Counted from the stretch's first letter, positions 1 through 6,364 are shown. The stretch: DNA of 12,491 nucleotides from Verrucomicrobia bacterium UBA1629 (GCA_002321305.1 DCMF01000102.1:1-12491), one strand, 5' to 3'. The notes: generated by a model from the letters alone, not told the origin. Program-made: numbers and translations.

Positions 1-261
1 CAGTGAGACGCCGAGGCCGCTCTCGGCGAGCCTCTGCATGGACGTCTTCGTGCGGTCAAGGAACTCCACGGCGAGCGCGAGGACGAGCCTGTCGTCCTTG
101 GCGGAGAACATGATGCCGGAGTGGTGGCCGAGTTCGCGGCGCACCTTCGCCTCGTCGAGCGACCCGTCGGCGGAGGCGTACCATCCGCCGTCGTGCGCGA
201 GAAGGGGAAGGGACATGAAGCCCTCTGCCCCTGCGGTCGAGAACTTGAACGTCAGGCGCAT
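1..261 (-). CDS. Unknown phage protein, 3' end outside the window
   Basis: Eighty-seven codons are visible from an ATG at 259-261 and the frame stays open to the left edge, so the C-terminus is missing. It begins MRLTFKFSTAGAEGF and shows no motif, signal peptide or membrane span that I recognise. The start is supported by a strong ribosome site (AAGGAGG, about six bases upstream) and by a 10-base overlap with the stop of the preceding minus-strand gene, which suggests translational coupling. It is the third gene of a short operon reading leftwards from a promoter near 700. Function unknown; I am confident only that it is a real coding frame. Confidence 0.7.
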   Translation of the reverse strand, partial: MRLTFKFSTAGAEGFMSLPLLAHDGGWYASADGSLDEAKVRRELGHHSGIMFSAKDDRLVLALAVEFLDRTKTSMQRLAESGLGVSL

Positions 262-491
262 TCCCGCTCCTCCTTGTCCTCGCCGTCGTCATTGCCGTCC
301 GTGACGTCGCGCTCGGCGTCCCACGGGAGCGGGCCGTCCTGCTTCGGGCACTTCGCGACCCACTCCGGCCATCCCGTCCTGTAGAGGTAGCTGTTGCCGC
401 ACCGTTGAAGGTCGTCCAAGACCTTTCGGGTCGCGGCCTCGATCTTCGCGTCCTCCGCCGCGCCGTAGTCGTTCTGCGGGATCTCAATCAT
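252..491 (-). CDS. Hypothetical 79-aa protein with acidic C-terminus
   Basis: This small protein starts MIEIPQNDYGAAED, has a Trp/Cys-containing middle (RTGWPEWVAKCPKQDG) and ends in a run rich in Asp and Glu. I do not recognise a family. The start was chosen over upstream in-frame ATGs because GGAGG lies nine bases before it and because it overlaps the stop of the 39-aa gene upstream as ATGA. The downstream gene starts inside its last codons. It is the middle gene of a three-gene minus-strand operon. Confidence 0.7.
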   Translation of the reverse strand: MIEIPQNDYGAAEDAKIEAATRKVLDDLQRCGNSYLYRTGWPEWVAKCPKQDGPLPWDAERDVTDGNDDGEDKEERECA

Positions 492-607
492 CGCCGAGCC
501 TCCTTGCCGTCCGACCGCCCCCAGATGTAGCAGGTCATGCCCGTCACGGCGAGCGCGACGAACCCGACGAGCAGGGCGATGCCGTTGATCGTCAACTCGA
601 TTGCCAT
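488..607 (-). CDS. 39-aa single-span membrane peptide
   Basis: This short ORF encodes MAIELTINGIALLVG followed by FVALAVTGMTCYIWG and a basic tail GRSDGKEARR. That gives one hydrophobic helix (about residues 8-29) with positive charges at the C-terminus, as expected for a small inner-membrane protein with a cytoplasmic C-terminus. The ribosome site AAGGAG, part of the GGAGAACAC string reused elsewhere in this window, sits just upstream. Its TGA overlaps the next ATG. It is the first gene after the promoter at 689-718. A small phage membrane peptide (lysis-, toxin- or superinfection-related) is possible, but nothing in the sequence decides this. Confidence 0.6.
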   Translation of the reverse strand: MAIELTINGIALLVGFVALAVTGMTCYIWGRSDGKEARR

Positions 608-688
608 TTTCGTGTTCTCCTTCTTGTGCTTTTGCCTTTTCTCTCGCGTTAGGTGAGGCATCTATATTACGCCCACCCAACGACGGAT

Positions 689-718
689 ATTATATGATAT
701 TTCGGAGTTAGAAAACAA
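689..718 (-). promoter_or_regulatory. Sigma-70-type promoter for the leftward small-gene operon
   Basis: Read on the minus strand, TTGTTT (713-718) is followed after 18 bases by a perfect TATAAT (689-694). Transcription would start near 682, leaving a leader of about 75 bases before the 39-aa gene. It is divergent from the plus-strand promoter at 756-764. The local sequence is strikingly AT-rich against its surroundings. Confidence 0.6.
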
Positions 719-728
719 GGCGGAATCT

Positions 729-749
729 GCCGCGCGGCCTTTGCGCGGC
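729..749. repeat. Perfect 7-bp inverted repeat in the divergent control region
   Basis: GCCGCGC (729-735) and GCGCGGC (743-749) are exact reverse complements separated by seven bases. The element lies between the two divergent promoters and just upstream of the extended -10 of the plus-strand gene, where a -35 contact would be. It could be an operator for a dimeric repressor or a hairpin. The following bases are ATTTT, but no upstream plus-strand gene needs a terminator, so an operator seems likelier. Confidence 0.4.
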
Positions 750-755
750 GGATTT

Positions 756-764
756 TGGTATAAT
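756..764 (+). promoter_or_regulatory. Extended -10 promoter (TGGTATAAT), start site at or next to the ATG
   Basis: The sequence TGGTATAAT is a perfect extended -10. The next ATG is at 771, seven bases after the hexamer, which is where transcription normally begins. The mRNA should therefore be leaderless or nearly so, with no room for a Shine-Dalgarno site. Confidence 0.6.
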
Positions 765-770
765 CGCGCC

Positions 771-1118
771 ATGAAAAGCATCTACATCTATTTCACGCAG
801 TCCGAAAACGAGCCGTTCTCGGAATGGGAATACGCCGAGGCCCCGACAAGGGAGGATGGCGTGGGCCGCGTCTACGCCTCGCTCTCGTCGGCGCGCATCG
901 GCGAGATCTACGAGCAGTTCATGAAGCGCCTCGGCTGGCGCAAGAATCCAGACGGAAGCCCGGCAATAGACGGAAGCGGCCTCTCGCCCTGCGTCATGTT
1001 CGGCGACTTGCTCGATGTCGCCCTCTACCGCACGTCCGCGCCGTTCGTCCTCACGCGCATCCGCGACGCGAAGACGGGCGAGACGGACAGGATCGAGCGC
1101 ACCGTCACATCGCCTTGA
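771..1118 (+). CDS. Hypothetical 115-aa protein, probably leaderless mRNA
   Basis: The protein begins MKSIYIYFTQSENE and has a mixed, soluble composition without membrane spans or a motif I recognise. An in-frame ATG at 741 was rejected because it lies upstream of the -10 element at 759-764. The ATG at 771 coincides with the expected transcription start. The gene stands alone on the plus strand. Its last 14 bases overlap the 3' end of the converging minus-strand gene, so antisense interference between the two is possible. Lone, leaderless, oppositely oriented genes in phages are sometimes lysogeny or exclusion genes, but that is inference from position only. Confidence 0.6.
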   Translation: MKSIYIYFTQSENEPFSEWEYAEAPTREDGVGRVYASLSSARIGEIYEQFMKRLGWRKNPDGSPAIDGSGLSPCVMFGDLLDVALYRTSAPFVLTRIRDAKTGETDRIERTVTSP

Positions 1119-1698
1119 TCGTCACGGTCGGGTGCATGTCGAGATTGAGCCGCGCCTCTCGGCGCGGAGTGGTCTCGATCTCGCCAAGGAAACGGTCGCT
1201 CCCGTCGCAATGGACGAGTGCGAGCCACGTCTTCAGCTGCGCCGCCGTCATGTTCCTTGACTGCGTTCGGTTGCCGGAGAAGTCCACGGTCTCAATCGTG
1301 ACCTGATAGTTTCCGCTCTTCACGCCCGCGTTCGCCGCGACGGACGAGTTGCGCACCGCCGACACGGGGATCTCGACCCGCAAGAACGTTTCGGAGTCGT
1401 GGATGTCGTCAGGGTCTGCGTCAGGGCCGAAGTAGATATCGCACGCCGCGAGATTGACGCGCTTCGCGAGATAGTCTTCTACCTTGCGCCGAATCTGCCC
1501 CCTGTCCTCTCTACGAAAATCGGTCGAGGTGTAGTGGATTGTGCTTCCAGACTTGCCTACGGATTGCGCGTAAGGTGCACGTCTGACGTAGGCGAAGATG
1601 TCGGGAGAAGCGTTCGCCGCGACGCCCCGCGCCGCGAGCGCGTTGGCCACCGTCGGGTTTGTGGAGGGGATGGCGACTGTTCTGTGTTTATCTGTCAT
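1105..1698 (-). CDS. Hypothetical 197-aa protein after the yhhQ-like gene
   Basis: The protein begins MTDKHRTVAIPSTNPTVANA and ends HPTVTIKAM. It looks soluble, with an alternating hydrophobic pattern suggesting beta strands in the C-terminal half (for example NYQVTIETVDFSGN). I do not recognise a family. The start at 1698 is preferred over longer in-frame extensions because those would lie inside the yhhQ-like gene; a modest AAGAAA precedes it. The gap to the upstream yhhQ-like stop is 19 bases, so it is probably the last gene of the parB-dpdA-yhhQ transcript. It could be a late phage protein or an accessory factor of the cassette. Confidence 0.65.
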   Translation of the reverse strand: MTDKHRTVAIPSTNPTVANALAARGVAANASPDIFAYVRRAPYAQSVGKSGSTIHYTSTDFRREDRGQIRRKVEDYLAKRVNLAACDIYFGPDADPDDIHDSETFLRVEIPVSAVRNSSVAANAGVKSGNYQVTIETVDFSGNRTQSRNMTAAQLKTWLALVHCDGSDRFLGEIETTPRREARLNLDMHPTVTIKAM

Positions 1699-1717
1699 AT
1701 TACTGGTTTTCTTGTGG

Positions 1718-2416
1718 TTATCCAAGGAATGTCTTTTCGCTTTGTGCAGTACGATTCTTGTGTATCTTTCGTGCAAGATAGAGAAACGGTGTGTCGAATG
1801 CTGCGACGACACACTCGACAATTGCCGTCGAGAGCGAGAGTTCGACGATAGTCTTCATGCTGAACACCCCGAAGAAAGAGAAAAAGCAGAAGAAGAACGC
1901 TTGAAGTGTCTGGCACGTCATTGTGGCGGCATTGTTTCGGATCCACATCCCGCCTCCGATTTTGTCCTTCATGAAATGATAGAGATGGACGTCAAGGATA
2001 TTTGCGACAAAATAGAGAGATACCGAAGCGATGCAGATGCGCGGAGTAAGCGAAAATAACTTTTCCATGTGAGCGGACGCAAAATCATTTGCTGACGGGA
2101 TAAACGCAAGCGACATCTGAAGCATCGCGACAAACGCGCAGATGGAGCATAGCCCGATGTAGACGGCCTTCTTCGCGTCTTGCTTGCCGTGGTTTTCGGA
2201 GAGGATGTCCGTAGCGAGAAAAGTAGTTCCGAACATCACGTTTCCGAGCGTCGTCTCGAAGCCAAACAAGTTGATGCACTTCACGACTTCGATGTTGGCA
2301 AAGACGATGGCGAAGGCAGACCACGCGAACATCCCCGCTTTCCCAAACACGAAGTAGAATGCCAAGACAAGCGAGAACGTGCTGAGGACAGTGGCAAAAA
2401 GCAGTATCTCATTCAT
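1718..2416 (-). CDS. yhhQ: YhhQ/VUT-family queuosine precursor transporter
   Basis: A 232-aa integral membrane protein with about six hydrophobic helices. It carries the family signature TTFLATDILSENHGK (about residues 64-78) followed by KKAVYIG, and a second conserved block MWIRNNAATMTCQ (about 157-169). These are the marks of the YhhQ (DUF165, vitamin uptake transporter) family, whose known role is uptake of preQ0/preQ1 for queuosine salvage. Length is normal. The ATG overlaps the end of the dpdA-like gene by eight bases, with AAAGG about nine bases upstream, so the two are probably translationally coupled. GC is clearly lower than in the phage backbone. The coupling suggests the imported base feeds DNA modification rather than tRNA. 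Family assignment is strong; the substrate is inferred. Confidence 0.85.
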   Translation of the reverse strand: MNEILLFATVLSTFSLVLAFYFVFGKAGMFAWSAFAIVFANIEVVKCINLFGFETTLGNVMFGTTFLATDILSENHGKQDAKKAVYIGLCSICAFVAMLQMSLAFIPSANDFASAHMEKLFSLTPRICIASVSLYFVANILDVHLYHFMKDKIGGGMWIRNNAATMTCQTLQAFFFCFFSFFGVFSMKTIVELSLSTAIVECVVAAFDTPFLYLARKIHKNRTAQSEKTFLG

Positions 2417-3215
2417 AATTCAGACCTTTTCGGTTCTCGTATTCACTCCAAAGTTCCTGGTAGTGCTTCACGATTTTCATGTCTTCCAGATACGACTGAA
2501 CGAACACCTCGCCTCTATGCGCAGCCATGAACTCCTTTTTGAGGCGCACTCTCTGCGTTCGTGAGAACATCCCGTAGAGCGTCCTCTGAAGCCACGACGA
2601 GGAGTCGGTGTAGTCAAACGGGACTTTTGACAGGACTTTCGTTCGCGTCATCCCAAGGCAATGGACGCGGCAGTCGTGTTTCCACGCATATTTGAGAAAC
2701 ATCAGGTACTGCTCGTCCTTGATGTCCTCATTCGCAAACCCAGTTATGGCGACGACCCTCCCGCGATACTCGTCGCACATTCTCTTGAAGTCGTTGATGC
2801 CGCGCCCCTTGTGCCAGACAGGGATGATCTTGTCCGACACCCTCGCCAGGACGGCACGGAGCTGCCTCACCTTGTCGAGGCCGATGATCTTGTCGACATC
2901 CATCTCGAAGAATCCGATGACGTTCGGCGCATCGTATTTGTGGATGAACTCTGCATATCGTTCCGTGTATTCGTCCCAGTTCACGACCTTGCCCTTCTGG
3001 AACGAGTGCGCGCCGGAATCAACCATCGTCTCCTCGCTGTTGTCGCGGATGAAATAGGCGTTCTTCATGCGGCGCGCGTCCTTGTGAAGCGCGAAGAACG
3101 ACACGAGGTTGAACTTAAGGTGCGCCCCCCTCTCAACGAGGACTTCCGAGACGGGGCGACCGCCCTCGCGGCGAAGAAGGAATGCGCCTTCAAGTGCTGA
3201 AAGAAAGATGTGCAT
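2409..3215 (-). CDS. dpdA: DpdA-like DNA 7-deazaguanine transglycosylase (TGT superfamily)
   Basis: Using the start at 3215 gives 268 aa. Motifs resemble phage and bacterial DpdA, relatives of tRNA-guanine transglycosylase: VDSGAHSF with Asp66 (compare DSGGF in TGT), FFEMDVD at 102-108, PVWHKG at 132-137, HCLGMT at 185-190 and DYTDSSSWLQ at 201-210, which would hold the second catalytic Asp. The Cys-based zinc site of bacterial TGT is not seen, as in other DpdA proteins. The known reaction in DpdA systems exchanges guanine in DNA for a 7-deazaguanine such as preQ0. The ATG lies just past the parB-like stop and the gene overlaps the yhhQ-like gene; the ribosome site is weak, with AAGGA about 14 bases away. 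No preQ0 synthesis genes are present here. A TGT-fold protein of other substrate is the main alternative. Confidence 0.75.
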   Translation of the reverse strand: MHIFLSALEGAFLLRREGGRPVSEVLVERGAHLKFNLVSFFALHKDARRMKNAYFIRDNSEETMVDSGAHSFQKGKVVNWDEYTERYAEFIHKYDAPNVIGFFEMDVDKIIGLDKVRQLRAVLARVSDKIIPVWHKGRGINDFKRMCDEYRGRVVAITGFANEDIKDEQYLMFLKYAWKHDCRVHCLGMTRTKVLSKVPFDYTDSSSWLQRTLYGMFSRTQRVRLKKEFMAAHRGEVFVQSYLEDMKIVKHYQELWSEYENRKGLNYE

Positions 3216-3217
3216 GG

Positions 3218-3844
3218 CTACATCGCGTTTTCCTTGTCGGCGGAGTCGGTCTCTTTCTTCGTGAAAAACGCTTTCCCTGCGGTGAATCCGCATTTCGGGC
3301 AGCACAAGCACTTCTCCTGCGGCTCCTCGTAATTACCCTCGTCAAGGTCTTCCGCTTCGTCAAAGTCGAGCTTCGGAGTGTCGATGAAGCCGAGGTCGGC
3401 GAAATCAATATCAGGGAGTTCGAGTTTGAGTTCGCTCAACTCCGCGTTCAAGTTCGAGAAATCCCATGTGGAGAACTCGGCAACCCTGTTGTCCGCGAGA
3501 CGAAGGAGTTTCACCAGTTTCGGGGAAAGGTCTGTGACCTTGACGATAGGGACATGGCGCAATCCGAGTTCCTTTGCGGCGAAGAAACGTGTGTGGCCGG
3601 AGATGATTTCATTCCCTTTCGTGCCATCGACATAAATCGGCGAGCGAAAGCCGAATTGACGGATGCTCTCCGCCACCTTTGGAATTCCGTTCCTGATGAT
3701 GCGAGCCGCATTTGGGGACGGCGTTACTTCATCAATCTCGACATACTCGATCTGCTGTCGGAGCTTTCCGAGCCGTTCGGCATCCTTCTTTGCCAAAGGG
3801 CGGATTGCGTTGTCGGTTTCGCAGGGGTCGTGCTTTGCCATCAT
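3218..3844 (-). CDS. ParB/Srx-domain protein with C-terminal CCxxC cluster
   Basis: A 208-aa protein with a ParB-like N-terminal domain. The typical block NEIISGHTRFFAAKELGL lies at about 78-95, with SGHTR as the nucleotide-binding or catalytic box, followed by VPIVKV. Residues 35-60 show the usual lead-in (YVEIDEVTPSPNAARI). An acidic linker (about 159-177) and a Cys cluster (CLCCPKCG, 179-186) follow, the latter like a small zinc ribbon. Stand-alone phage ParB-like proteins often sit next to DNA methyltransferases; here the partner is a base-exchanging transglycosylase. GGAG lies five bases before the ATG at 3844, and a second ATG follows immediately. It is the first gene of the leftward cargo operon. 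Role inferred as a DNA-binding partner or nuclease, not partitioning, since no ParA is present. Confidence 0.8.
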   Translation of the reverse strand: MMAKHDPCETDNAIRPLAKKDAERLGKLRQQIEYVEIDEVTPSPNAARIIRNGIPKVAESIRQFGFRSPIYVDGTKGNEIISGHTRFFAAKELGLRHVPIVKVTDLSPKLVKLLRLADNRVAEFSTWDFSNLNAELSELKLELPDIDFADLGFIDTPKLDFDEAEDLDEGNYEEPQEKCLCCPKCGFTAGKAFFTKKETDSADKENAM

Positions 3845-3956
3845 GTCATCTCCAGACGGTTAGTGGTTTCATGCGTCTTTTTCAAGTCATACCCGCATCG
3901 TCAATGGATATGATATAATGCGTAGCACACGACACTACTATGGAGGAGAACACGAC
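3845..3956. promoter_or_regulatory. Divergent control region between modification and nuclease units
   Basis: This 112-bp spacer separates the ATG of the parB-like gene (minus) from the ATG of the DUF4268 gene (plus). The plus-strand promoter is clear (next entry). On the minus strand TTGACG, complementary to 3897-3902, could serve as a -35 for the leftward unit, but I see no convincing -10 at 16-18 bases. One spacer for both units would allow joint control. Confidence 0.4.
3911..3919 (+). promoter_or_regulatory. Extended -10 promoter (TGATATAAT) for the DUF4268 unit
   Basis: TGATATAAT is a perfect extended -10, and no good -35 is seen at the normal distance. Transcription would start near 3926, with a leader of about 30 bases holding GGAGGAGAACAC before the ATG at 3957. 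It gives the two plus-strand cargo genes their own expression independent of the phage operons, as expected for a gene active in the lysogen. Confidence 0.65.
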
Positions 3957-5003
3957 ATGGAAAAAGCACCCGAAACCGCAACCGAAACCTCGTCCAAGAA
4001 AAGCGCATCGCGCATCGGCAAGTATACTGTCGTCGATCTCGCTGAACTTGAACTTCGCGACATCTGGAAGCATGAGGCGCAGAACTTCACAAAATGGATG
4101 AGCCAGACGGAGAATATCAGGCGGCTCGGCGAAATCCTCGATTTTGATTTTGATTTGCAGACGATTGACACCGAAAGCAAAGGCGGACAAAGCAACAGGC
4201 GATGTGATATTGTCGTTCGCCTACGTCCAGAAGAAGGTGACGATGAGACACAAGGCGAAATCGTCGCGATTGAAAACCAGTTAGAGAAGACAGACTTCAG
4301 CCATCTTGGGCGGCTCATTCTGTATGCCGCTCTTAAAAAGGCCACACGCATCGTGTGGGTTGTGAAAAAAGCCGCCTACGATCATCGGAAGGCGATAGCG
4401 TGGCTCAACGAAAACACAACAGACAGCCTTCGTTTCTATTTGGTCGAAGTCGCTGTCTACGATCTCAATGATAATAATCGGGTCGCGCCAGTGTTCAGGC
4501 TTGTCGAACAGCCTGATGAAGAAGAGAAGGTGCAACAATCAGGTACGCCGAAACGGAAAGAAAATCTCGCGTTCTGGAGAGGATTCTGCGGCTTCTTGGA
4601 TGAAACGCCCAAAGGCGAGACGAGTGTGGGCAATAAGGAGAGGTTGGCCTGCATCAACTCGTTCCCGCAGCCATCAGGTGAGAACTGGTACAGGATCGCT
4701 ATCGGCTCTTCTAAATGTCACATCAATCTCGAATATTCCAGGGAGCAGGTGAAGATTGTCATCTTGACGGAAGATAGCGAGAAGGCTATATACAGAAAAT
4801 TGGAAGCAAGACGCGACGAATTGCGCAAAGCTGTCGGGTGTGATTTCAAATGTAATGAAAACATCAAGCAGCCTCTGCTTCGGTTCTTTGGCCCGAAATG
4901 TAATATCGGAAGAACCGAGAAGAACGGAGTCAAAGAAGCTTACGAGTGGCTTGTTGATAGTCTTTCAAAGATTGTGCCTATTGTGCAGGCGGCGTTACGT
5001 TAA
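3957..5003 (+). CDS. DUF4268 protein with PD-(D/E)XK-like nuclease core
   Basis: A 348-aa protein. After a low-complexity start (about 1-20), residues 25-180 carry a restriction-endonuclease-like core: CDIVVRL with Asp84, then VAIENQLEKTDFSHLGRL with Glu106 and Gln108 in an ExQ variant of the ExK motif, and His116. This block and the C-terminal half (about 205-345, with LAFWRGFCGFLDE) match what I know as DUF4268 proteins, often found near restriction and defence genes. The ATG at 3957 is preferred over the in-frame ATG at 3918, since that one lies within the -10 element and the ribosome site GGAGGA is right before 3957. GC is lower than in the backbone. The likely role is a DNA-targeting nuclease in defence; target and cofactor unknown. 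Confidence 0.75.
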   Translation: MEKAPETATETSSKKSASRIGKYTVVDLAELELRDIWKHEAQNFTKWMSQTENIRRLGEILDFDFDLQTIDTESKGGQSNRRCDIVVRLRPEEGDDETQGEIVAIENQLEKTDFSHLGRLILYAALKKATRIVWVVKKAAYDHRKAIAWLNENTTDSLRFYLVEVAVYDLNDNNRVAPVFRLVEQPDEEEKVQQSGTPKRKENLAFWRGFCGFLDETPKGETSVGNKERLACINSFPQPSGENWYRIAIGSSKCHINLEYSREQVKIVILTEDSEKAIYRKLEARRDELRKAVGCDFKCNENIKQPLLRFFGPKCNIGRTEKNGVKEAYEWLVDSLSKIVPIVQAALR

Positions 5004-5037
5004 ACATTCGTTAGTCTCTTTATCGCTCTATGTTCAA

Positions 5038-5640
5038 ATGAATATTCAAATGAATCAGGCTGTGATTTCCACTCATTCATTCGTTCGATCTTCTATCGTC
5101 ATCCATTCAGGGATAGATCGATACTGCAAAATCATGTCATTGTTCAACGGTGGCAACGGATGCGGGGACAAGACCTTCCGACGGCTCTATACGGGCTTCT
5201 ATCGGGTCCGTCGGTCGACTTCGTGGATCGAATCATATTTCGGCCTTATGGCTAATTTCAGCCGCCACGGCGAGAATGACTTTGGCACGATCCTCAAAGC
5301 CGTCGATGCGATTCCCGGTGGCGGGGTCGAAATCTCCTTCTCCAGCAAGATGCTTGCGACAATGAACCCGAAGATGCCGATATGGGATTCGCAAGTCAAG
5401 AATGCGTTCGGCCTCGCGGACATTCCCTCGCGCGGAAGCAAGGATTTCCGTGAGGCACAAGCGATAGATCTTTATGCGAAACTCCGTGCCGAGTTTGCAC
5501 GGCTACTTGCCGCGACAGACATCAAGCGCGAAATTGCCGCATTCGATAGACTCTTGCCTGACTATGCGAACGCCCTGACGGACGAGAAGAAGCTGGATTA
5601 TCTTCTTTGGTCGGCAGGGCGTCCGTCGGCTATAGCCTGA
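5038..5640 (+). CDS. Possible OGG-like (helix-hairpin-helix) protein, second cargo gene
   Basis: About 200 aa if read from 5038. The core has GDKTFRRLYTGF, then AVDAIPGGGVEISFSSKM, LATMNPKMPIWDSQVKNAFG and a helical C-terminus. The pattern of a helical domain with a glycine turn, then SSK-x-L and a P-[IL]-W-D-S motif, recalls bacterial OGG-like proteins of the HhH DNA glycosylase fold, where Lys and Asp are catalytic. I rate this as a fold-level guess. The start is uncertain: no good ribosome site precedes 5038, 5050 or 5133, and the open frame extends back into the DUF4268 gene. It lies 34 bases after that gene on the same strand, so co-transcription is likely. Its end overlaps the converging 86-aa gene by 11 bases. 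Confidence 0.65.
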   Translation: MNIQMNQAVISTHSFVRSSIVIHSGIDRYCKIMSLFNGGNGCGDKTFRRLYTGFYRVRRSTSWIESYFGLMANFSRHGENDFGTILKAVDAIPGGGVEISFSSKMLATMNPKMPIWDSQVKNAFGLADIPSRGSKDFREAQAIDLYAKLRAEFARLLAATDIKREIAAFDRLLPDYANALTDEKKLDYLLWSAGRPSAIA

Positions 5641-5890
5641 CCCCCAATGCGCGGCAGACCTTGTTAAACTCGTCCATCACGCCGAACTTCTGCGCGTAGG
5701 GCTTGATTCGTTTCAAGTCGGCGAGATTGCCGGGAGTGGCGACATCCCCGCCAATCGGCTCGAGGTCGTCCAGGACATCCCACTTGCTTTCAGGCTTGAA
5801 GCGAGAGTAGTCGATAATGCCGAGACGATTCTTGGCGACTGCCGCCATTGCGTTCTGAACGATTCGGTTCTTTGACTTCATCTTCATCAT
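5630..5890 (-). CDS. Hypothetical 86-aa protein after the TerS-like gene
   Basis: A small protein starting MMKMKSKNRIVQNAM, basic at the N-terminus, with a middle rich in Asp, Pro and Gly and a C-terminal helix (EFNKVCRALGVRL). No family recognised. The first ATG overlaps the TGA of the TerS-like gene as ATGATG, and AAGGA is close upstream, so translation is coupled. It is the last gene of the minus-strand backbone before the plus-strand cargo converges on it. Confidence 0.65.
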   Translation of the reverse strand: MMKMKSKNRIVQNAMAAVAKNRLGIIDYSRFKPESKWDVLDDLEPIGGDVATPGNLADLKRIKPYAQKFGVMDEFNKVCRALGVRL

Positions 5891-6351
5891 GTTCCTTCCT
5901 TCTCCTTCTTCTCGTCCGCGAGGTTTCGCTCCTCGCGGCGTTTGCGTATCGCGTCAAGCTCCTCCTGTTTCGGAAGCTCCAAGATGATGGGCGACTGCGG
6001 CGTGACGTCCTCGAACGCATCGACGGGCTTCTCTCCTATCGTGTCGCGGATGTACTCCGCCGCCTTGACGTCCTTCGCCGACCGCATCAGCATGCCGAGG
6101 AGCGTGATGTCCTGCACGAGCGGGTCGCCCGAAAAGCCGAGCGTCCTCATCTGCTGGCGCATCTTCGGGTAGAGCGGGCTGTCTTTCGGGATGGCGCATC
6201 CGAGCATCATTTTAAGCTGCTCGCGGAACGTCTTGCGGGTGCGGCGGACGGCGGCGGACGCCCTGCCGCCTTTTCTGCCCATTTCCCTCGCTTCGTCCAC
6301 GCTTCCTTTCGAGAAGGGGGTGAGGTTTTCTCTTCTGCCGAACCGTGCCAT
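5887..6351 (-). CDS. Putative small terminase-like (TerS-type) protein
   Basis: From the ATG at 6351 the protein has 154 aa. It starts MARFGRRENLTPFSKGS, continues with a basic helix MGRKGGRASAAVRRTRKTF (about 24-42), a helical middle (QDITLLGMLMRSAKDVKAAEYIRDTIGEKPVD) and a charged coiled tail. This layout, with KKGG-x-ASG-x-ARR and VKA-x-x-IRDTIGEKPV, is widespread in phages of gut bacteria where it is called a terminase small subunit or left unnamed. The start is set by GGAG nine bases upstream; a longer frame to 6429 runs over the palindromic promoter region. No large terminase follows in this window, so the call stays tentative. Confidence 0.6.
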   Translation of the reverse strand: MARFGRRENLTPFSKGSVDEAREMGRKGGRASAAVRRTRKTFREQLKMMLGCAIPKDSPLYPKMRQQMRTLGFSGDPLVQDITLLGMLMRSAKDVKAAEYIRDTIGEKPVDAFEDVTPQSPIILELPKQEELDAIRKRREERNLADEKKEKEGT

Positions 6352-6364
6352 GTGCCGTGTCTCC

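Noticed and set aside
3182..3913. 243-aa plus-strand open frame opposite parB
   Set aside because: Antisense to the ParB-like gene, which carries the clear SGHTR block; no family features on the plus strand.
4840..5037. Upstream extension of the OGG-like gene into the DUF4268 gene
   Set aside because: It would overlap the DUF4268 frame by more than 160 bases and its sequence is unlike a conserved domain, so a start at or after 5038 is preferred.
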